NCBI RefSeq assembly: GCF_963678635.1
Contig: NC_087065.1
Location: forward strand, 51,096,452-51,160,451
DNA from: Symsagittifera roscoffensis
Taxonomy: Eukaryota > Xenacoelomorpha > Acoela > Convolutidae
DNA: 64,000 nt
Direction of reading: 5' to 3'
In this document: piece after piece, positions 11,011 through 23,900 of the stretch
Position numbering within the stretch: position 1 is the first letter of the stretch
Layout: each line of letters begins with the position of its first letter
The notes under the pieces: model-generated
The model's input: the letters and a program-made list of their open reading frames with translations, nothing else
The model's database searches: none
Told to the model about the DNA's origin: nothing
Position numbers and translations under genes: made by a program

Positions 11011-14000
11011 GTCTTGAAGAGCTTACTGAAGTTTGAAAGGGGACAAGTTGGTCGAAAATTGCTACAAACTAATCGACTACTTCCTGATTTATGTAACAAG
11101 GAAAACTTTAGCCATTCTCTGACAAATTGATAATAAGTTCCGTTCTAAATTTTTATCGAAAGTGTTAACAAGTATATTTGGGAAAACGCGGGTTTATTAT
11201 CTACGGAAGAAGTTTTGAGATTCCATTATAATTTTTGCTTTATGTTCGAATTATGTTAAATCGTTATTGCTTGCCTTACATTTACAGAAAAATGTCGGCA
11301 GTTTTGTGTTCAATGGGGTTTTTCTCCAGACAAATGATAATGAGTGACAATTTTGACGGAATTGTCGTCTCCCATGCTGAAATGACGGGCTGAAGTTTCT
11401 GTGGTCATGGTAGGGTAAAAAACAATCAAATTTGACAAATGGAGAAGAAAATGATAGCAATGTTTCTCTCAATTTAATTCAAAAGTATTTTTTTGCCTGC
11501 CCTCATTGGTAATTTTTTTATAGAAATTGACTTGTAGAGATTTAAATCTTTTTATATTGATTTGATGATTTTTAGTGCGAATATTTCAATCTCACATGAG
11601 TAAACAAACCATAATAGTACTATTTGATCAAATGGCGTTGGAACACAGATAATTATTTTATTTGAAGCATGCATTAAAGTGTTCATGTATGCACAGTCAA
11701 TCAAATCAAATGAAAAGTAGAGTTGAAACATTTGGAATTACTTTTGAAAATATTAAGTTGTGGCGGTTAAGACGGCGATTTCATCCAAAAGTTTAGGGTC
11801 ATGGTACCTGCGACTTTGTTCATAAATTTTCCTATAAATATCTGCCTATTTGTCACAATAACAACCAAAACTCTGACCTAAAAACACTGCCGGCAATGAA
11901 CACCTCGAAACAATGATAGCCGGTTGCTCTGCAAGTAGCACATAACTTTCCGACCACATTCGTGAAAGATTACTGATTTCTTAATCTTCGGATTAGCGTC
12001 GTGTTTTGTGCGTGGTGGTGTTATAGAAGTATACAAACGAGTAGAAAGTTAGTGAGTTTTTTTTGCAATGATGAAATTTTCAGGCTTTTGGTTGTGCGTT
12101 TCCATTATTTTTAATCCGTCTAGTTTTTGTTGAAATTTTGTTGGATATGAACAAAAAAATCAGGTTCGTTGTTGTTTTTGTCAGCTGACTTAAACTTATA
12201 ATAAACTACTTAATATATATGTATAAATGAATGTATATATCCTAGAAATGAACAATTTGATTATCTATATATGGTCAGCTGTCGGGAAAATGATTAATCA
12301 GTTTTCTGGAATGCGTTGGTTTCAACTTCTATTGGAAATTGCGAAATCCGGAACTTGCAAAAACGAATGCAGTTATCAGCTAAGTATGCACAATTTACCA
12401 CATCATATAAGTTATTCTGATTTGTTTCTGTGTATGAAAAAATTTTGAAAGTTTTTGCTTTTGTTGATTTTTTGAAGAAAAAATGTTTTTCATAAATTAC
12501 CTCAATATTTTCTGCAGGTAGGGTTTTCGATCCAGTTTTGACAGTTTTCTTTTTATTTTTATTGGATCGTTTTGAGCCTTTGCTTTTGCTAAATTTCATT
12601 TGCAGATATTCGTAAATTCGACTGAAATTTTTGATATATTTTGCTGATAAATTGGAGTAAAAACCGCTTCTTTCTCGTCAGATAAACTCAAAAATATAGG
12701 TTGCGGGTTGATCAGATTTCAATTTTTTCTCATTCTGTGTAAAAGAACCCCCGTCGTCTAAATTGTTGGCTGAAAGAAGAAGTTTGACATACATCGCCCT
12801 CGCTTTCAGCACAATATCAGATCCAAATAATAATATAATAATTTTTTACCATGCGAAGTCATTAAAAGAACGGAATTACAATTTAAGAATTTCTTCCAAA
12901 AAACGTCACTTGAGAGAGCGGCATCCATAAGACTAGATTAGGCCTAATTTCAGGCGTCTCAGAGAGAAAATCAAAATCCGTTTTTGGATATCCCTCTAGA
13001 TAGGAGAAAGAAAAACTTGAAATGAGAGCCCAACTTGCTCACAAAAGATGGAAGGGGAAAAGTCTAACTGTTCAGTAGAAATAGAAATTACGGGTTTACC
13101 AGAAACAAATTCTTCAAAGAAAACATTGTCGAAAAACAGTGAAGGAGGAAAACTCAGATTAATTATAGTTTGAGTACAAAATAGCTTATTTATCATGTCA
13201 CTATTAGCTTGAAAACAATTATCAAAAAACTGATGGTTGAAGTTGTTAAGTTGCCGGTTATTAAAATTTCTTATGATTTCTTAAACTTAAGGAACAAAAA
13301 AAGCTGATGCAAACTTTTTGAGTATTGCGACAGCTCTCGGTATGTTTCTCTATTTGAATTTTTTGTTGCATTTTTTATTAATTTTTGGACTAATATTCAC
13401 TCCGTTTTACTATTTACAAACTTTTTAACTGTTCAAAATTATGTAATTCTTTAATAGTACAAATTTCATAAGTGAATTTTATGTGTTTGATTGATTCAAA
13501 TTTCTTTCTGTAGCATATGTTTTTTAAAACCATAGTTTTAGTTTTTGTTGTTTGTTAAATGTTAGTTTATTGCTTGCCAACCAAAAATACCGAACCAAGG
13601 TTGACCTCCACGCAAAAAAAATGCAATTTCATACAGTTTCATTCAACACCCCGTAGCAAACAAAGGCTGTTTTTCTAAGTAAAAAATTTAAATGGATAAC
13701 CTGGCCTCAATTTTTGTTTTTATTTTCCTGTACATAATTGATCTATTTCACCTCTTACATTAGAATTACATAGTATCTCTTCCAAAAAATGGAAAAATAT
13801 TTTAGTGTTATTTCTTAAAATTTTGCATAAAAAATTAATTTTTATTGCGTGTCTTCTTTATTAAATAAAAATCTTGAAAATTGTTAAATTAAGAAAATTA
13901 TTGTCAAAGCATTACAAGTTTGTAGAAAAAGTAGAAAAGATCAAACTCTGCTAGCGAAATTTTTCTGAATTTCTGTTTTGTGTGAGGCTGCTAAAAAGAT

Positions 14001-14024
14001 TTTTTTTATTATGTCACGGGACTA
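11011..14024. other. AT-rich non-coding DNA
   Basis: Nothing recognisable as a gene. Near 13595-13650 the motif GGTTGACCTCCACGC followed by TGCAATTTCATACAG marks the edge of a copy of the CACCCGGGTTG-ended repeat. The remaining frames are short and AT-biased with no motif. Confidence 0.5.
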
Positions 14025-14770
14025 CCTAGTCAAATAAGGGAGGTTATCTTGCAAGATACTAGTAAAGAAGTAGCATCTCTTTTACCAAACTTAGCAAAAA
14101 TTTTGCAAAATCTTGTAAGCTAATATTTTTCGCAGCAAGATCATTAAACATATTATTTTAAGAGAAAAAAGCAGCTTTACACGCAAAGGCAGCCCATAGC
14201 GTTTCTGTAGTAAGGTTCTACTACGAGAAACATGTGGTACGGTTTGAAAACTTAAAAAATCAAAAAGAAAGAAAAAAGAAAACAACAAACCGCAAATCAC
14301 AATTCGAACATAAATGTTTATTAACTCTATGTGACTCTATATCAAAAATAGGAAATAAGTAACAAAAAATAAACTTTAACCCAGTAGAGTTGCAAAACTG
14401 GATAAATTGTTATGAAAAAATTTTAAAGTGTTAATTAAAAATGCATAAATTATAGATAAAACAAAAAATTTTATTCATTACGAGAGCTGAAAATTGAGCC
14501 TGTACATGGTGAACCCAATTTTTATCTCCCAATTTGAACCCATTTTTTTGTGAATTTAATCAAATTGGATCTCCATAGTGGTTTTCTGGCGGTCAGAAAA
14601 TTTTTTTTAAAAAGTTTTCAAAGTATTTTATCTTGCAAGATTTGCAAGCTACACCCCCCTTTCAAGATTCTTGCAAGACAGCCTCCACTCCTGCAAAACC
14701 TTGCAACATAACCCTCATTTGCAAGAATCTTGCAAGATATTGCAAGATAACTCTTCCTTGATCAGCTAGG
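14025..14770. mobile_element. TIR element built of TTGCAAGAT repeats
   Basis: The left end (CCTAGTCAAATAAGGGAGG, then TTATCTTGCAAGATA) and the right end (TATTGCAAGATAACTC, then TTCCTTGATCAGCTAGG) are imperfect inverted repeats of about 33 bp. The motif TTGCAAGAT or its complement recurs at both subterminal regions (14050-14125 and 14630-14750). The 746-bp interior is non-coding. It fits a non-autonomous DNA transposon whose subterminal repeats may be transposase binding sites. No clear target duplication is visible. Confidence 0.6.
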
Positions 14771-15759
14771 GCATACTTAAGAATAAACGGGAAAAATCAG
14801 ATTTTTTGTTGATAAAATGATGGTTTCAAAAACTAATTCACAGACGGTAAAGTGCAGTCGACAGTCGGAACTTATTTAGGCAATGATTTTGTTTGTTTGA
14901 ACAAAATTACGTCAGTCTTGAATGTGCGGAAGTAAGACTAGCGGACTATACTTCGACAGGCCTGATAGCCTACCATAGACTCTCCTCGAATCGCAGAAGC
15001 ATCAATTATTATTATTATATTTAGTTTTGCTCGTGAAGCATGCTATCTTCAAAGATACTGAAGTTCTGTTATATTAAGTCAAGCGTAGGTTTCATCAAGA
15101 CGTCTTACGAAGAGTTCAAAGAGTTAGCGGTATACTTTAGCCTCGTTTATTTATAAATGTTAGATTTGACAACATAGGTTTTGGACCAACATAAATTATT
15201 TGCTGATATAGTCTAGGTTTGTCTAGGTTTGTGTTGCACGATGTCGTGTGGTATGTATCTATCTGCATACAAAACCATATGAAAATTTCGAGTTTCAGTT
15301 TGCCTGATTTGTTGAACAGTTTTAGTTTTACACTCTCAGGAGAGGCTAGACTGAAATAGCGGTTGTTCATTTTATGAGAGCTGTCTGTTTAATTTGTTCT
15401 CGCATAATAAATTTTATGGCTTTACTATATAGTCGCTGATGCAGACCACTTCAGGCTTGAGTTCTTTTTGTTTGAAGTTTCTTACCGACTTTATAACGGT
15501 TTAATAAGTTACCCTCAGTGTTTTGCTGTAATTTTGAGCACAATGAAACTTTGTGAAGCTTGCGAACTTTTCTTTTGCTTTTCTTTGGTATTTTTTCCCA
15601 AAACTCTTTGATTACAATACATGAGTAACGCATCTCATTTTATGCGAGAATAGATTTCTTCGTTCTCTCATTGTGTTTTCGGTCTATTATGCAGCCAGGA
15701 TGCCTTCTTTGAAACATATGTTCAGGGGCGGATCAATGTTCAGGGTTATTTAAAAAAAA
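14771..15759. other. non-coding DNA
   Basis: No exon or RNA gene recognised. At 15724 the sequence CAGGGGCGGATCAATG resembles the terminal repeat of the hAT-type MITE family, but I could not find its partner end. Confidence 0.45.
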
Positions 15760-16720
15760 ACTTTTAGACGACAAAGAAGACCCTGTTTCGGCCACATTTG
15801 CTGCGCCGCAGGCAAAATTTTGAAAAAAGCCTTTTGGGCACTTTCTGGAAAATGTTGACCAAAAATCGCGTTTGTTCAGCGCGCGCTTCCCTCTTAAAGT
15901 ATTCACTAATTTTGAGGGGGAAGAGCGCGCCGAAAAAACGCGATGGTACTACTATGATAGAGTGGTCCCTCGAAAAAGCAACTACGATAGACAGTTCGCA
16001 CATGCATTCCGCATGTTATAATTTTGAAAACTAGTACCTTTACAAAATTTTAACCTGGGATTCAGAAACCTTCAGATTAAAAATTGGAGTATATCAAGAT
16101 GTTATATATTTAATATCGAGAAACATGCCCGCTTTAACATATTTTATGGTTTAAAAACCAAACTTTGATTGGCTTATTTGTCATCGAAATTCAATAAAGG
16201 CAACTTTTTTTCAATTTTCTACCTTAATATGTCGAGAGGGGAGGTTTTACGAAACAAGGGAACTTAAAACTTGTTTGAAAATATACTGCGACATCTTTCT
16301 GAATTGCGAAACCATAATTGTTAAACATTTCAGAGCCCTATGTGTCTTATTCGCAAGGGACCTGGTTATTCTCAAGAGACCTCTCTATCATAGTAGAACT
16401 AACGCCATTTTCAGGTCAACATTTACCATAAACTGCCCAAAACGCTATTATCTGCCTGCTTTTTTCTTTCAAAATTTTACCCGTGGCACAGAAAATTTGG
16501 CCAAAACAGGGTCTTCTTTCAGAGCCCTAACATTTTAGAGTCCTATGTGTCTTTTTCGCAAGGGACCTGGTTATTTTCAAGGGACCTCTCTATCATAGTA
16601 GTACCAACGCAATTTAAGGTCCACATTTTCCATAAACTGCCCAAAACGCTCTTTTCTGCCTGTTTTTTTCAAAATTTTAGGGTACTTCAGCCAAAATTGG
16701 ATATCTCAAAATATTGTAAA
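15760..16720. repeat. inverted plus tandem copies of a ~200-bp repeat
   Basis: One copy lies on the minus strand (about 15760-15990) and two on the plus strand (about 16330-16510 and 16540-16700). The shared phrases on the plus copies are CGCAAGGGACCTGGTTATT, CCTCTCTATCATAGTAG, CATAAACTGCCCAAAACGC and TTCAAAATTTTA. The minus copy carries the complements (CTACTATGATAGAGTGG, AGAAGACCCTGTTTCGGCC). The inverted arrangement could fold into a long hairpin. It is followed at 16745-16800 by a run of G and C tracts. Confidence 0.65.
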
Positions 16721-16817
16721 GGGAGGCCTTTAGGTCGGCAGGGGGTGTACTCTCTGAGAAAGGGGGGCCGTCGCCCCCCCCCCCTCCTTAAAACCGCTAC
16801 AGCATATGTTTGAAATC

Positions 16818-17273
16818 AAAGCCCGGGATGACAAAAAATTTTTATCATACAATTTTCATTTTTGAAAGAAATGCTTGTCATACTCTTTCATACAATTTCA
16901 TAGAGCAAAAGGAAGTGTGTGAAAATAGCAAAAAGCGCCTTTTTCCCTAATATGAAATTTTATAAAGAGTATTTTTTCTATACTGTGGAATTAAAGCTTT
17001 ATAGCCTTTATAGAGCTTTTTCATCAGTCTTTTTATCCTCAAAATTGTATGAAAATTGTATGATAAGCATTTTTTTACCGAACATTTTTAATACTTTTTT
17101 TAATGACCAGAAAGCTTCAAAAGAGGCAAATAGACCAAAAATGTTCATTAAAAGTTTTCATAACTTTTTAAAAATTTTGTATGAATTTATTGTATGACAA
17201 GCATTTTTCCATAGGCTTCATATATGAAAACGTATGATAAGCATTTTTCTTCTATGGACGTCAACCTGGGAGG
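16818..17273. repeat. copy of the CATACAATTTCAT / CCCGGG dispersed repeat
   Basis: Begins CCCGGGATGACAAAAAA and ends GGACGTCAACCTGGGAG, a weak inverted pair. Inside, TCATACAATTTTCAT, GAAAATTGTATGATAAGCA and similar palindromic phrases recur every 50-150 bp. It is non-coding and lies just upstream of the four-pass membrane protein gene. Confidence 0.5.
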
Positions 17274-17698
17274 AGTTTAAAATATAAGTTGGCTTAATAA
17301 AAGTTGGCTTAATAACTCGTTTTTTGTTCTTTTTAGTTTCATCACAATTTAAACGACTACTCTCCTACCCAAGTAACGATTTGAGTACTTCGTAAAATTG
17401 ACCTTTACCATTATCAACTTGGAAAGACAAGGTCAACTTAGAATCGCAATAGCCTCCCAAATTATTTTACTTTCAAATTCCTATAATCTACCATATATTC
17501 CGATATCAATTGTTATTTATCTCAATTTTCTGGTCACTTAAAACTGTAATTTTGATTAATTCAGAAAATAAATCAGTAATCACAGTACCATATGATAGTG
17601 AAGTGTTTCTTTTTCAAAATTGCTTCCTCGTTAATTACTGAATTGCCAAAAAACAATCAGTTTTAATTTAAGAATCTACATTCCAAAGTATTTTACAC

Positions 17699-17742
17699 AG
17701 TCAGTGTTTAACATTATCTTCTCATATTGTGACATCAAGACT
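17699..17742 (+). promoter_or_regulatory. possible initiator and short 5' UTR of gene 1
   Basis: TCAGTGT at 17701-17707 fits the metazoan initiator consensus and would leave a 5' UTR of about 40 nt before the ATG at 17743. No convincing TATA box lies at the right distance; TTTTAATTTAAG at 17661-17672 is the nearest AT element. A spliced upstream leader exon cannot be excluded. Confidence 0.25.
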
Positions 17743-17929
17743 ATGGGCAGCAGCAGCAGAAGGTACGGCAGTTTGAAGGAGGCGGGACTGTACTTGGTGG
17801 GTGTGATCGTGTTATGTCTCAGTGCCCTGTTCGCAGCCATGGCCCACTTCAGCCATGACGCAGACGGGGGCGACAGATTCCACCAGGGACTGTGGTACAC
17901 ATGTCGACACGGAATCTGCTTCCAATACG
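17743..17929 (+). CDS. gene 1 exon 1
   Basis: Starts at ATG in a good context (A at -3, G at +4) and codes residues 1-62: a short basic, Ser-rich cytoplasmic start, the first membrane segment, and the loop with GLW and two Cys. It ends TAC G followed by GTACAT; this donor is weak but keeps phase 1 and joins in frame with the next exon. Confidence 0.75.
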
Positions 17930-20900
17930 GTACATCTCTCACTCTAACAGGAAATTTTTCAAATATGAGAAAAAGAATGAATGTAACAAAATCATTATAT
18001 CAATAGCAGGACACTATTAAGGTATTTGTTCCCATCAATCCAACGGACTACTTGAACTTTTTTGTAGTTTTCATACACCCGGGTTGGCCAAAGATTATGA
18101 AAAACTTCTGGCCATACATTTCCATTTAACTCGAAAACTACAGAAAGTTATACAATATCTCTATGACGATAAAAAATGTTTCATGCAAAAAAACTTATTG
18201 ACTAGCCTTCTTTCCGAAAACAATTTTCAATTTTTGCTAAATTTGTTTTTTTTTGGAATACACAATAACCATGAATTTTATAGATTAAGAAATTCCCCTG
18301 GTTGATGGGTAGGAACCTCACCGATGTTACGCAACTTTATAATATTTGAATGAGATGGCTAGAACTACTCAGAACTACGAATGAAAACCTGAAAGTGCTA
18401 GAACGTTTTCAGTCAAAAATACTAAAAACCAAGAAACAAGACAGATTGAAATATGTTGTACCAAAAAACACGAAGTTAGAATATTCGCACAAAAAATCTA
18501 AATAATTTTTTTCAATTTTATAGGCTGCTCTAGTTTAAAGAAAAAAAATCACAGATTTTCTCAGTAAAATTTTATTTCAAAAATGTTAATTTGAGCATAA
18601 AAGTGATATTACGACTAAACCAGAAGAAATATAATTTCTTGAATTTTCAAATTTTACTTGGATTTTCTACAAAACCCAAAGTTTCTACAGATTCCAAAAT
18701 TCAAAATTGCAATTATAAGTTCTACTTTGGTGGGCCTTTTGAATCGCAAGACTGTATTAGCAGTAGAGTGGTTAGTGTTTTGACATTTCATTAGTAATAA
18801 GATAATACAGTTGATGCCTTTTTAATACCTCAATTAAATCAAAAGTTTTTTTTGTTTCATACAACTGTATAATTGTTAAAATATCATTTCATAAATTTTC
18901 CATTTCGATAAATTTTGCAAGACTTTTGAATTCGTAATTTATTGGCATTTCGGTTTGGGTTTGATTTATTCCATTTTATTACATGCAAATTGGGTTTGGT
19001 TCCATATAAATTTTTGCATTCCAAAGTATCACATGCAAAAATTCAGTTTTTGTTCATTTTAAAGCTCCTGAATCTTCGCTGTTTTTCGCTTGTGTTTGCA
19101 AAGCTGCAGCTTTGCCTCTGTTAAATATAGATGTTGTATGATAACTGTTTTTCAAAACAATCTGCGAATTGAAATGTTTAAATTTTTTCTTGTACAGCCT
19201 TTTTCCTCGTATAAGCACTTTTCTTGTATCGAATTGCATGATACGCGTTTTTCTGGTATGGAATTTCATGATAAGCAGTTTTCGTGCATGGAGGTCAACC
19301 CGGGTAATTAGGATAATTTAAAGTAGAACCATTTTTATATTCTGTCGATTATTGTTCCGTTTTTCGAAGAAAGTGAGGAATATATTTGCCCGGGTTGTTG
19401 TTTTTACGACAGTATTATCATACGCGGCAGTTATAGCAAAGTTATCCGAAAAAACTTTTTCCTCACTTCAATGATAAGCATTTTTCTGCTATGAAAAGAG
19501 ACAAAGTGCACAAATTTTGGAAAATCTTCGAGGATAAATCAACTTGCATTTAAAGTAGATAGGTACCATTTTCATCGCTTTTGAAATATTAACTTGATTG
19601 CTCTCTTTCATTTTGACTCGACTATGACTATGAACATACAAAATCATTAGTTCAATTAAACAGATTTTTTAGAATAATGTTTTACATTGGTTCTTGTTCA
19701 ATTTGATTGAAACTTAGATTTGTTTGCTACTTTTTGTACGACAAATTGTTGCTTCAATAAGTTCGGATACTAATTTTGATCATAGAAATAACAAAAGAGA
19801 ACCTCTGATTTGATCAAAGAAATAGCAGAATTTTAATGCGAGACGGCCAAACCTTTGGTTACTATGTTTGAGTAACCAAAGTTTATGTCATTTGTGTTTC
19901 GTTACGAACACAACCAGAAAACTTTAAGAAATTAAAATGTAAAAAATCAATATTTTTCATTAATGGAAAAATGCTAGTCATGCAATTTCCATATATGAAA
20001 AAAATCCTAATCATAGACCTTTCATGCAAATTTCTGTAAATATGGAATTGCATGAAAAGTGAATGATTAGCATTTTTCCATATATGAAAATTGTATGACT
20101 AGCATTTTTGTCAACCCGGGTGTATGATTGTTGCCTTTATTATGAGACTCACTTAAGTTATGTGATTAGGTTTAAGATCATTTATCCACGAGGGATAGGA
20201 CCAACATACGAGCTGTACAGCTCATCACGGCGAACCGCTGTTGTGCCCCTGCTTAAGAACTACATGCAATTTTTTTGGTTATTTTTCTGGGCTGGGTAAT
20301 GTTGCCTCACCCTCAAGCAACGAACACGGATCATGGTGGGCCTCGAACATCCGACCTTTCGATTGAGAGGCGGAGACGTAACCACTTCACCACTGCTCCC
20401 CCGATTGAAATTAACGTTCACATTGGGCTCGTGCCTCAGACATCTGACTTTACTTCTGTGCCAAGGAAAAAAGGCTGCGAAAACTTGAGACTAGCATAAT
20501 CAGTCTCTGCAATGATTGAATGATTTTTCAGTAGGTTGTTAGCCGGGGAAGTTCTGAATTCAGATTTGATAACGGTTGCTTATTGTACTTCTCAATATAT
20601 TCGGAACGAATTGTTCCAAATGTCGCAGAAAATGATAAAAATTGTGCGCCTGATGTGATTACTGTTTTCATTTGGCATCGAGAGAGAATTATTTGGAGAT
20701 TTGATTTGAAGTTTTTTCAAATCAAAATCCAGAAAAAAAATTTTGACCAAAAAAGATTTCGATCTGAAATTTTCAGTGTTGATTCGTGATAGCGTTTTGA
20801 TGGATTTTTACAATCAGGGTCTGAAAAAAAACAAGCAATTTAGCATTAAATTTTTCAATATTCCAATCTAAAAAAACATTGGGAGCTTTTATCGCCAACT

Positions 20901-23900
20901 TTTGTCATATATACATTCGTACATACGGTGTGCAATCGAAACATTCACACGGCTGTGCGCTGGTACGCTTTTGTGTGGATGCAATCTGCTAACAATCTTA
21001 GCAACTTCGGAGCAGGTTGAGTCAATGGGGTCAACAGTAGCTCGTATTCCTATATGACAAATAAGCATCTGTCTTGCAGCAATCTAAGCAACTTCGGAGC
21101 AAGTTGACTCATTGGAGGAAACATTTGTTTGTGTTCCTACGGGACGAAAAAGCATCTGGTTCATTGTTTCGTACGGTTAAGTGTGACTGCCATCTTCTAC
21201 CAGTCTAAGCAATTTCGGAGCAGGTTGCATCAGTGGAGGACACATTTGTTTGTATTCCAATGTGACGAATAAGCATATTGTCCATTGTTTCGTATGGTTT
21301 AGTGTGAATGCACTCTTCTGTAAATCTAAGCAAACTTGGAGCAGGTTGAATCAATGGGGGAAACAGTTGTTCGTATTCCTATATGACAAATAAGCATCTG
21401 TCTTGTAGCAGTCTAAGTAACTTCGGAGCAGGTTGACTCAATGGGTTTTAGCAGTTGTTTGTATTTCTATGGCACGAACGAGCATCTGGTCCAATATTTT
21501 GTATGGTTTATTAAGACTGTATTCTTCTATAAATTTAGTTTGTATTGAGCAGTTTGACTCAATAAAATCAATATTTGTTTGTATTCCTATGGGACGAACA
21601 ATCATCTGGTTCATTGTTTTGTATGGTTTAGTGTGACTGTCACCTTCTACGAGTCTAAGCAACTTCGATGCAGGTTGAATCCGTGGAGGACACATTTGTT
21701 TGTATTCCAATGTGACGAATAAGCATATTGTTTATTGTTTCGTATGGTTTTTTGAAATTGCAATCAGCTAGAAATCTTAGCATCTTTGGAGCAGGTTAAC
21801 TCAATGGGGTCAATAGTTGTTTGTATTCTGATGTGAAGAATAAGCATCTGTTCCATTGTTGCGTATGATTTAGCGCGGTCGCAATCTTTTTACAGTCTAA
21901 GCAACTTCCGAGCAGAATGAGTCAATGGAGGAAACAGTTGTTTGTGTTCCTATGCGTTGAATAAGCATCTGGTCCATTCTTTCGTATGATTTAGTGTGGT
22001 TGAAATCTGCTAGCAATCCTCGCAAATTCGGAGCAGGTTGACTCAATGGAGGAAACAGATGTTCGTGTTTTTATGGGACGAACAAGCATCTGGTCAATTG
22101 TTTCGCATGGTTTGGTGTGACTGTATCTTCTACCAATCTAAGCAACTTCGGAGCAGGTTGAATCAATGGAGGACACATTTTTTGTATTCCTATTTGACGA
22201 ATAAGCATATTGTCAATTGTTTCGTATGATTTTTTAAATTTGCAATCCGCTAGCAATCTTAGCAACTTCAGAGCTCTCAAAGGGAGAAAACAGTTGCTTA
22301 TATTTCTTTGTGACGATAATATATGGTCCGTTGTTTTGTATGTTTATTTTGGCTCAAATCTGATAGCAATCATAGCAACCTCTGAGCAATAGCAACCTAA
22401 TAGGCGTCAACAGTTGCTTGTACTCCCATGTAACGAATAAGTATCTTGTTCTCGGTTTCGTATGGTTTAGTGTGGTTGCAATCTTTCATCCATCTAAGCA
22501 ACTTTGGAGCAAGTTGACTCAATTGAGGAAATAGTTATTTGTATTCCTATGTGAGGAAAAGCATCTGGTCTAATGTTTCGTATGGTTTAGTGTGGTTGAA
22601 ATCTGCTAGAATCTTAGCAACTTCGGAGCAAGTTGACTCAATTGAAGAAACAGTTGTTAGAATCCCTATATGACGAATAAGAGGATGCAAAAATTTTTCA
22701 TACTCAATGTTAATACAGTGGGTTTTTTAAAATCTCTTGGAAGCTGATATCTTCTAGCGAGCGCACTTCCTACACGTGTCCGCTGGGTGCTTTGAAAGTG
22801 ATCCGCGTTGAAACGTTTGGATTTTGGGTCATTTTGCACTGGGGTGGGGCAACAAACGCATCTTAGTAGACCAATTTCTTGCAGGACCTTATTAGTGCTA
22901 GTTAGGGGCATGTGAGGGCCGAGGATGTTGTTTTACGCATGTCAAAAGTTAATTTGCGGTTTTTCCAAAAGTATTGATATTAACTTTAACACCTGATTTT
23001 GTCTAAATTTTGATTGTCCTGATTAGGCTGATAATCACTCAACTAGGCCATTAAATTATCGTAGCGTACAGTTCTAAACCTCTATAAGTCCAAGGTAAGG
23101 CTATCTAAGACGATCTTGCAATTTAGCCAAGTGTACATTTGAATATCTAATTCTACAATTTGTATTCCTATGTGACGAATAACTCGCATTGCTCGTCCAT
23201 TGTTTTGTATGGTCTAGTGTGATATGTTAACCTGTTGAGTTTTTTATTTACTTCAGGAAATGGCAAAATAAACACAGCGAGAGCTTTCCTGATTATGGAC
23301 CACCTGCTCTGTGCATGTCTGTTGGCCACACTCGTCTACTCCTTCTCCAAGAGACACACTATCTATTGCCGCCTCCTCCTCTTCTTAAGCGTCCTCCATT
23401 GTAAGTGAACCCAAGCAACATCATTTTCAAATTGTATCACCCAAAAGAACTGAGGCGAACTTATCTTTTTTTGGTAGGCCAAGTAAAAGGCCCAAACCAA
23501 TATTTCGTCATCGACTTCAGGTTTTCATCCTTTACAATTTTTAAATGAACAGAATTGAGATTTGCGAGACAGAACGATATGATTATAGATGAGAAGTTGT
23601 ACTGAGGACTTAAATCATGACTCCAAAGCATTCATGAGATCAATGGTCATTTTTGAATTGACCATTGGCATGTGTGAATTGGATATATGATACCACCCTG
23701 AATAACCTATTTTTTTTTCATAAAAACAAACAGAGATGGACACTAAATCGTTGCACCATAATTCTCAAAACTAGGCTTTTCTGAACTCTTTCAGTGCAGG
23801 AATCTTCTAAAAGCATTTAGCTTTTGATGGAGTTTGATTTTTATTTGGAGACATGCTACTTGTTTTTAAGCGAGGTTGTGGTCGCATGGTTGTTTTGTAT

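Noticed and set aside
15724-15760. Complete hAT-type MITE
   Set aside because: Only one end (CAGGGGCGGATC) is visible; no partner end or target duplication found.
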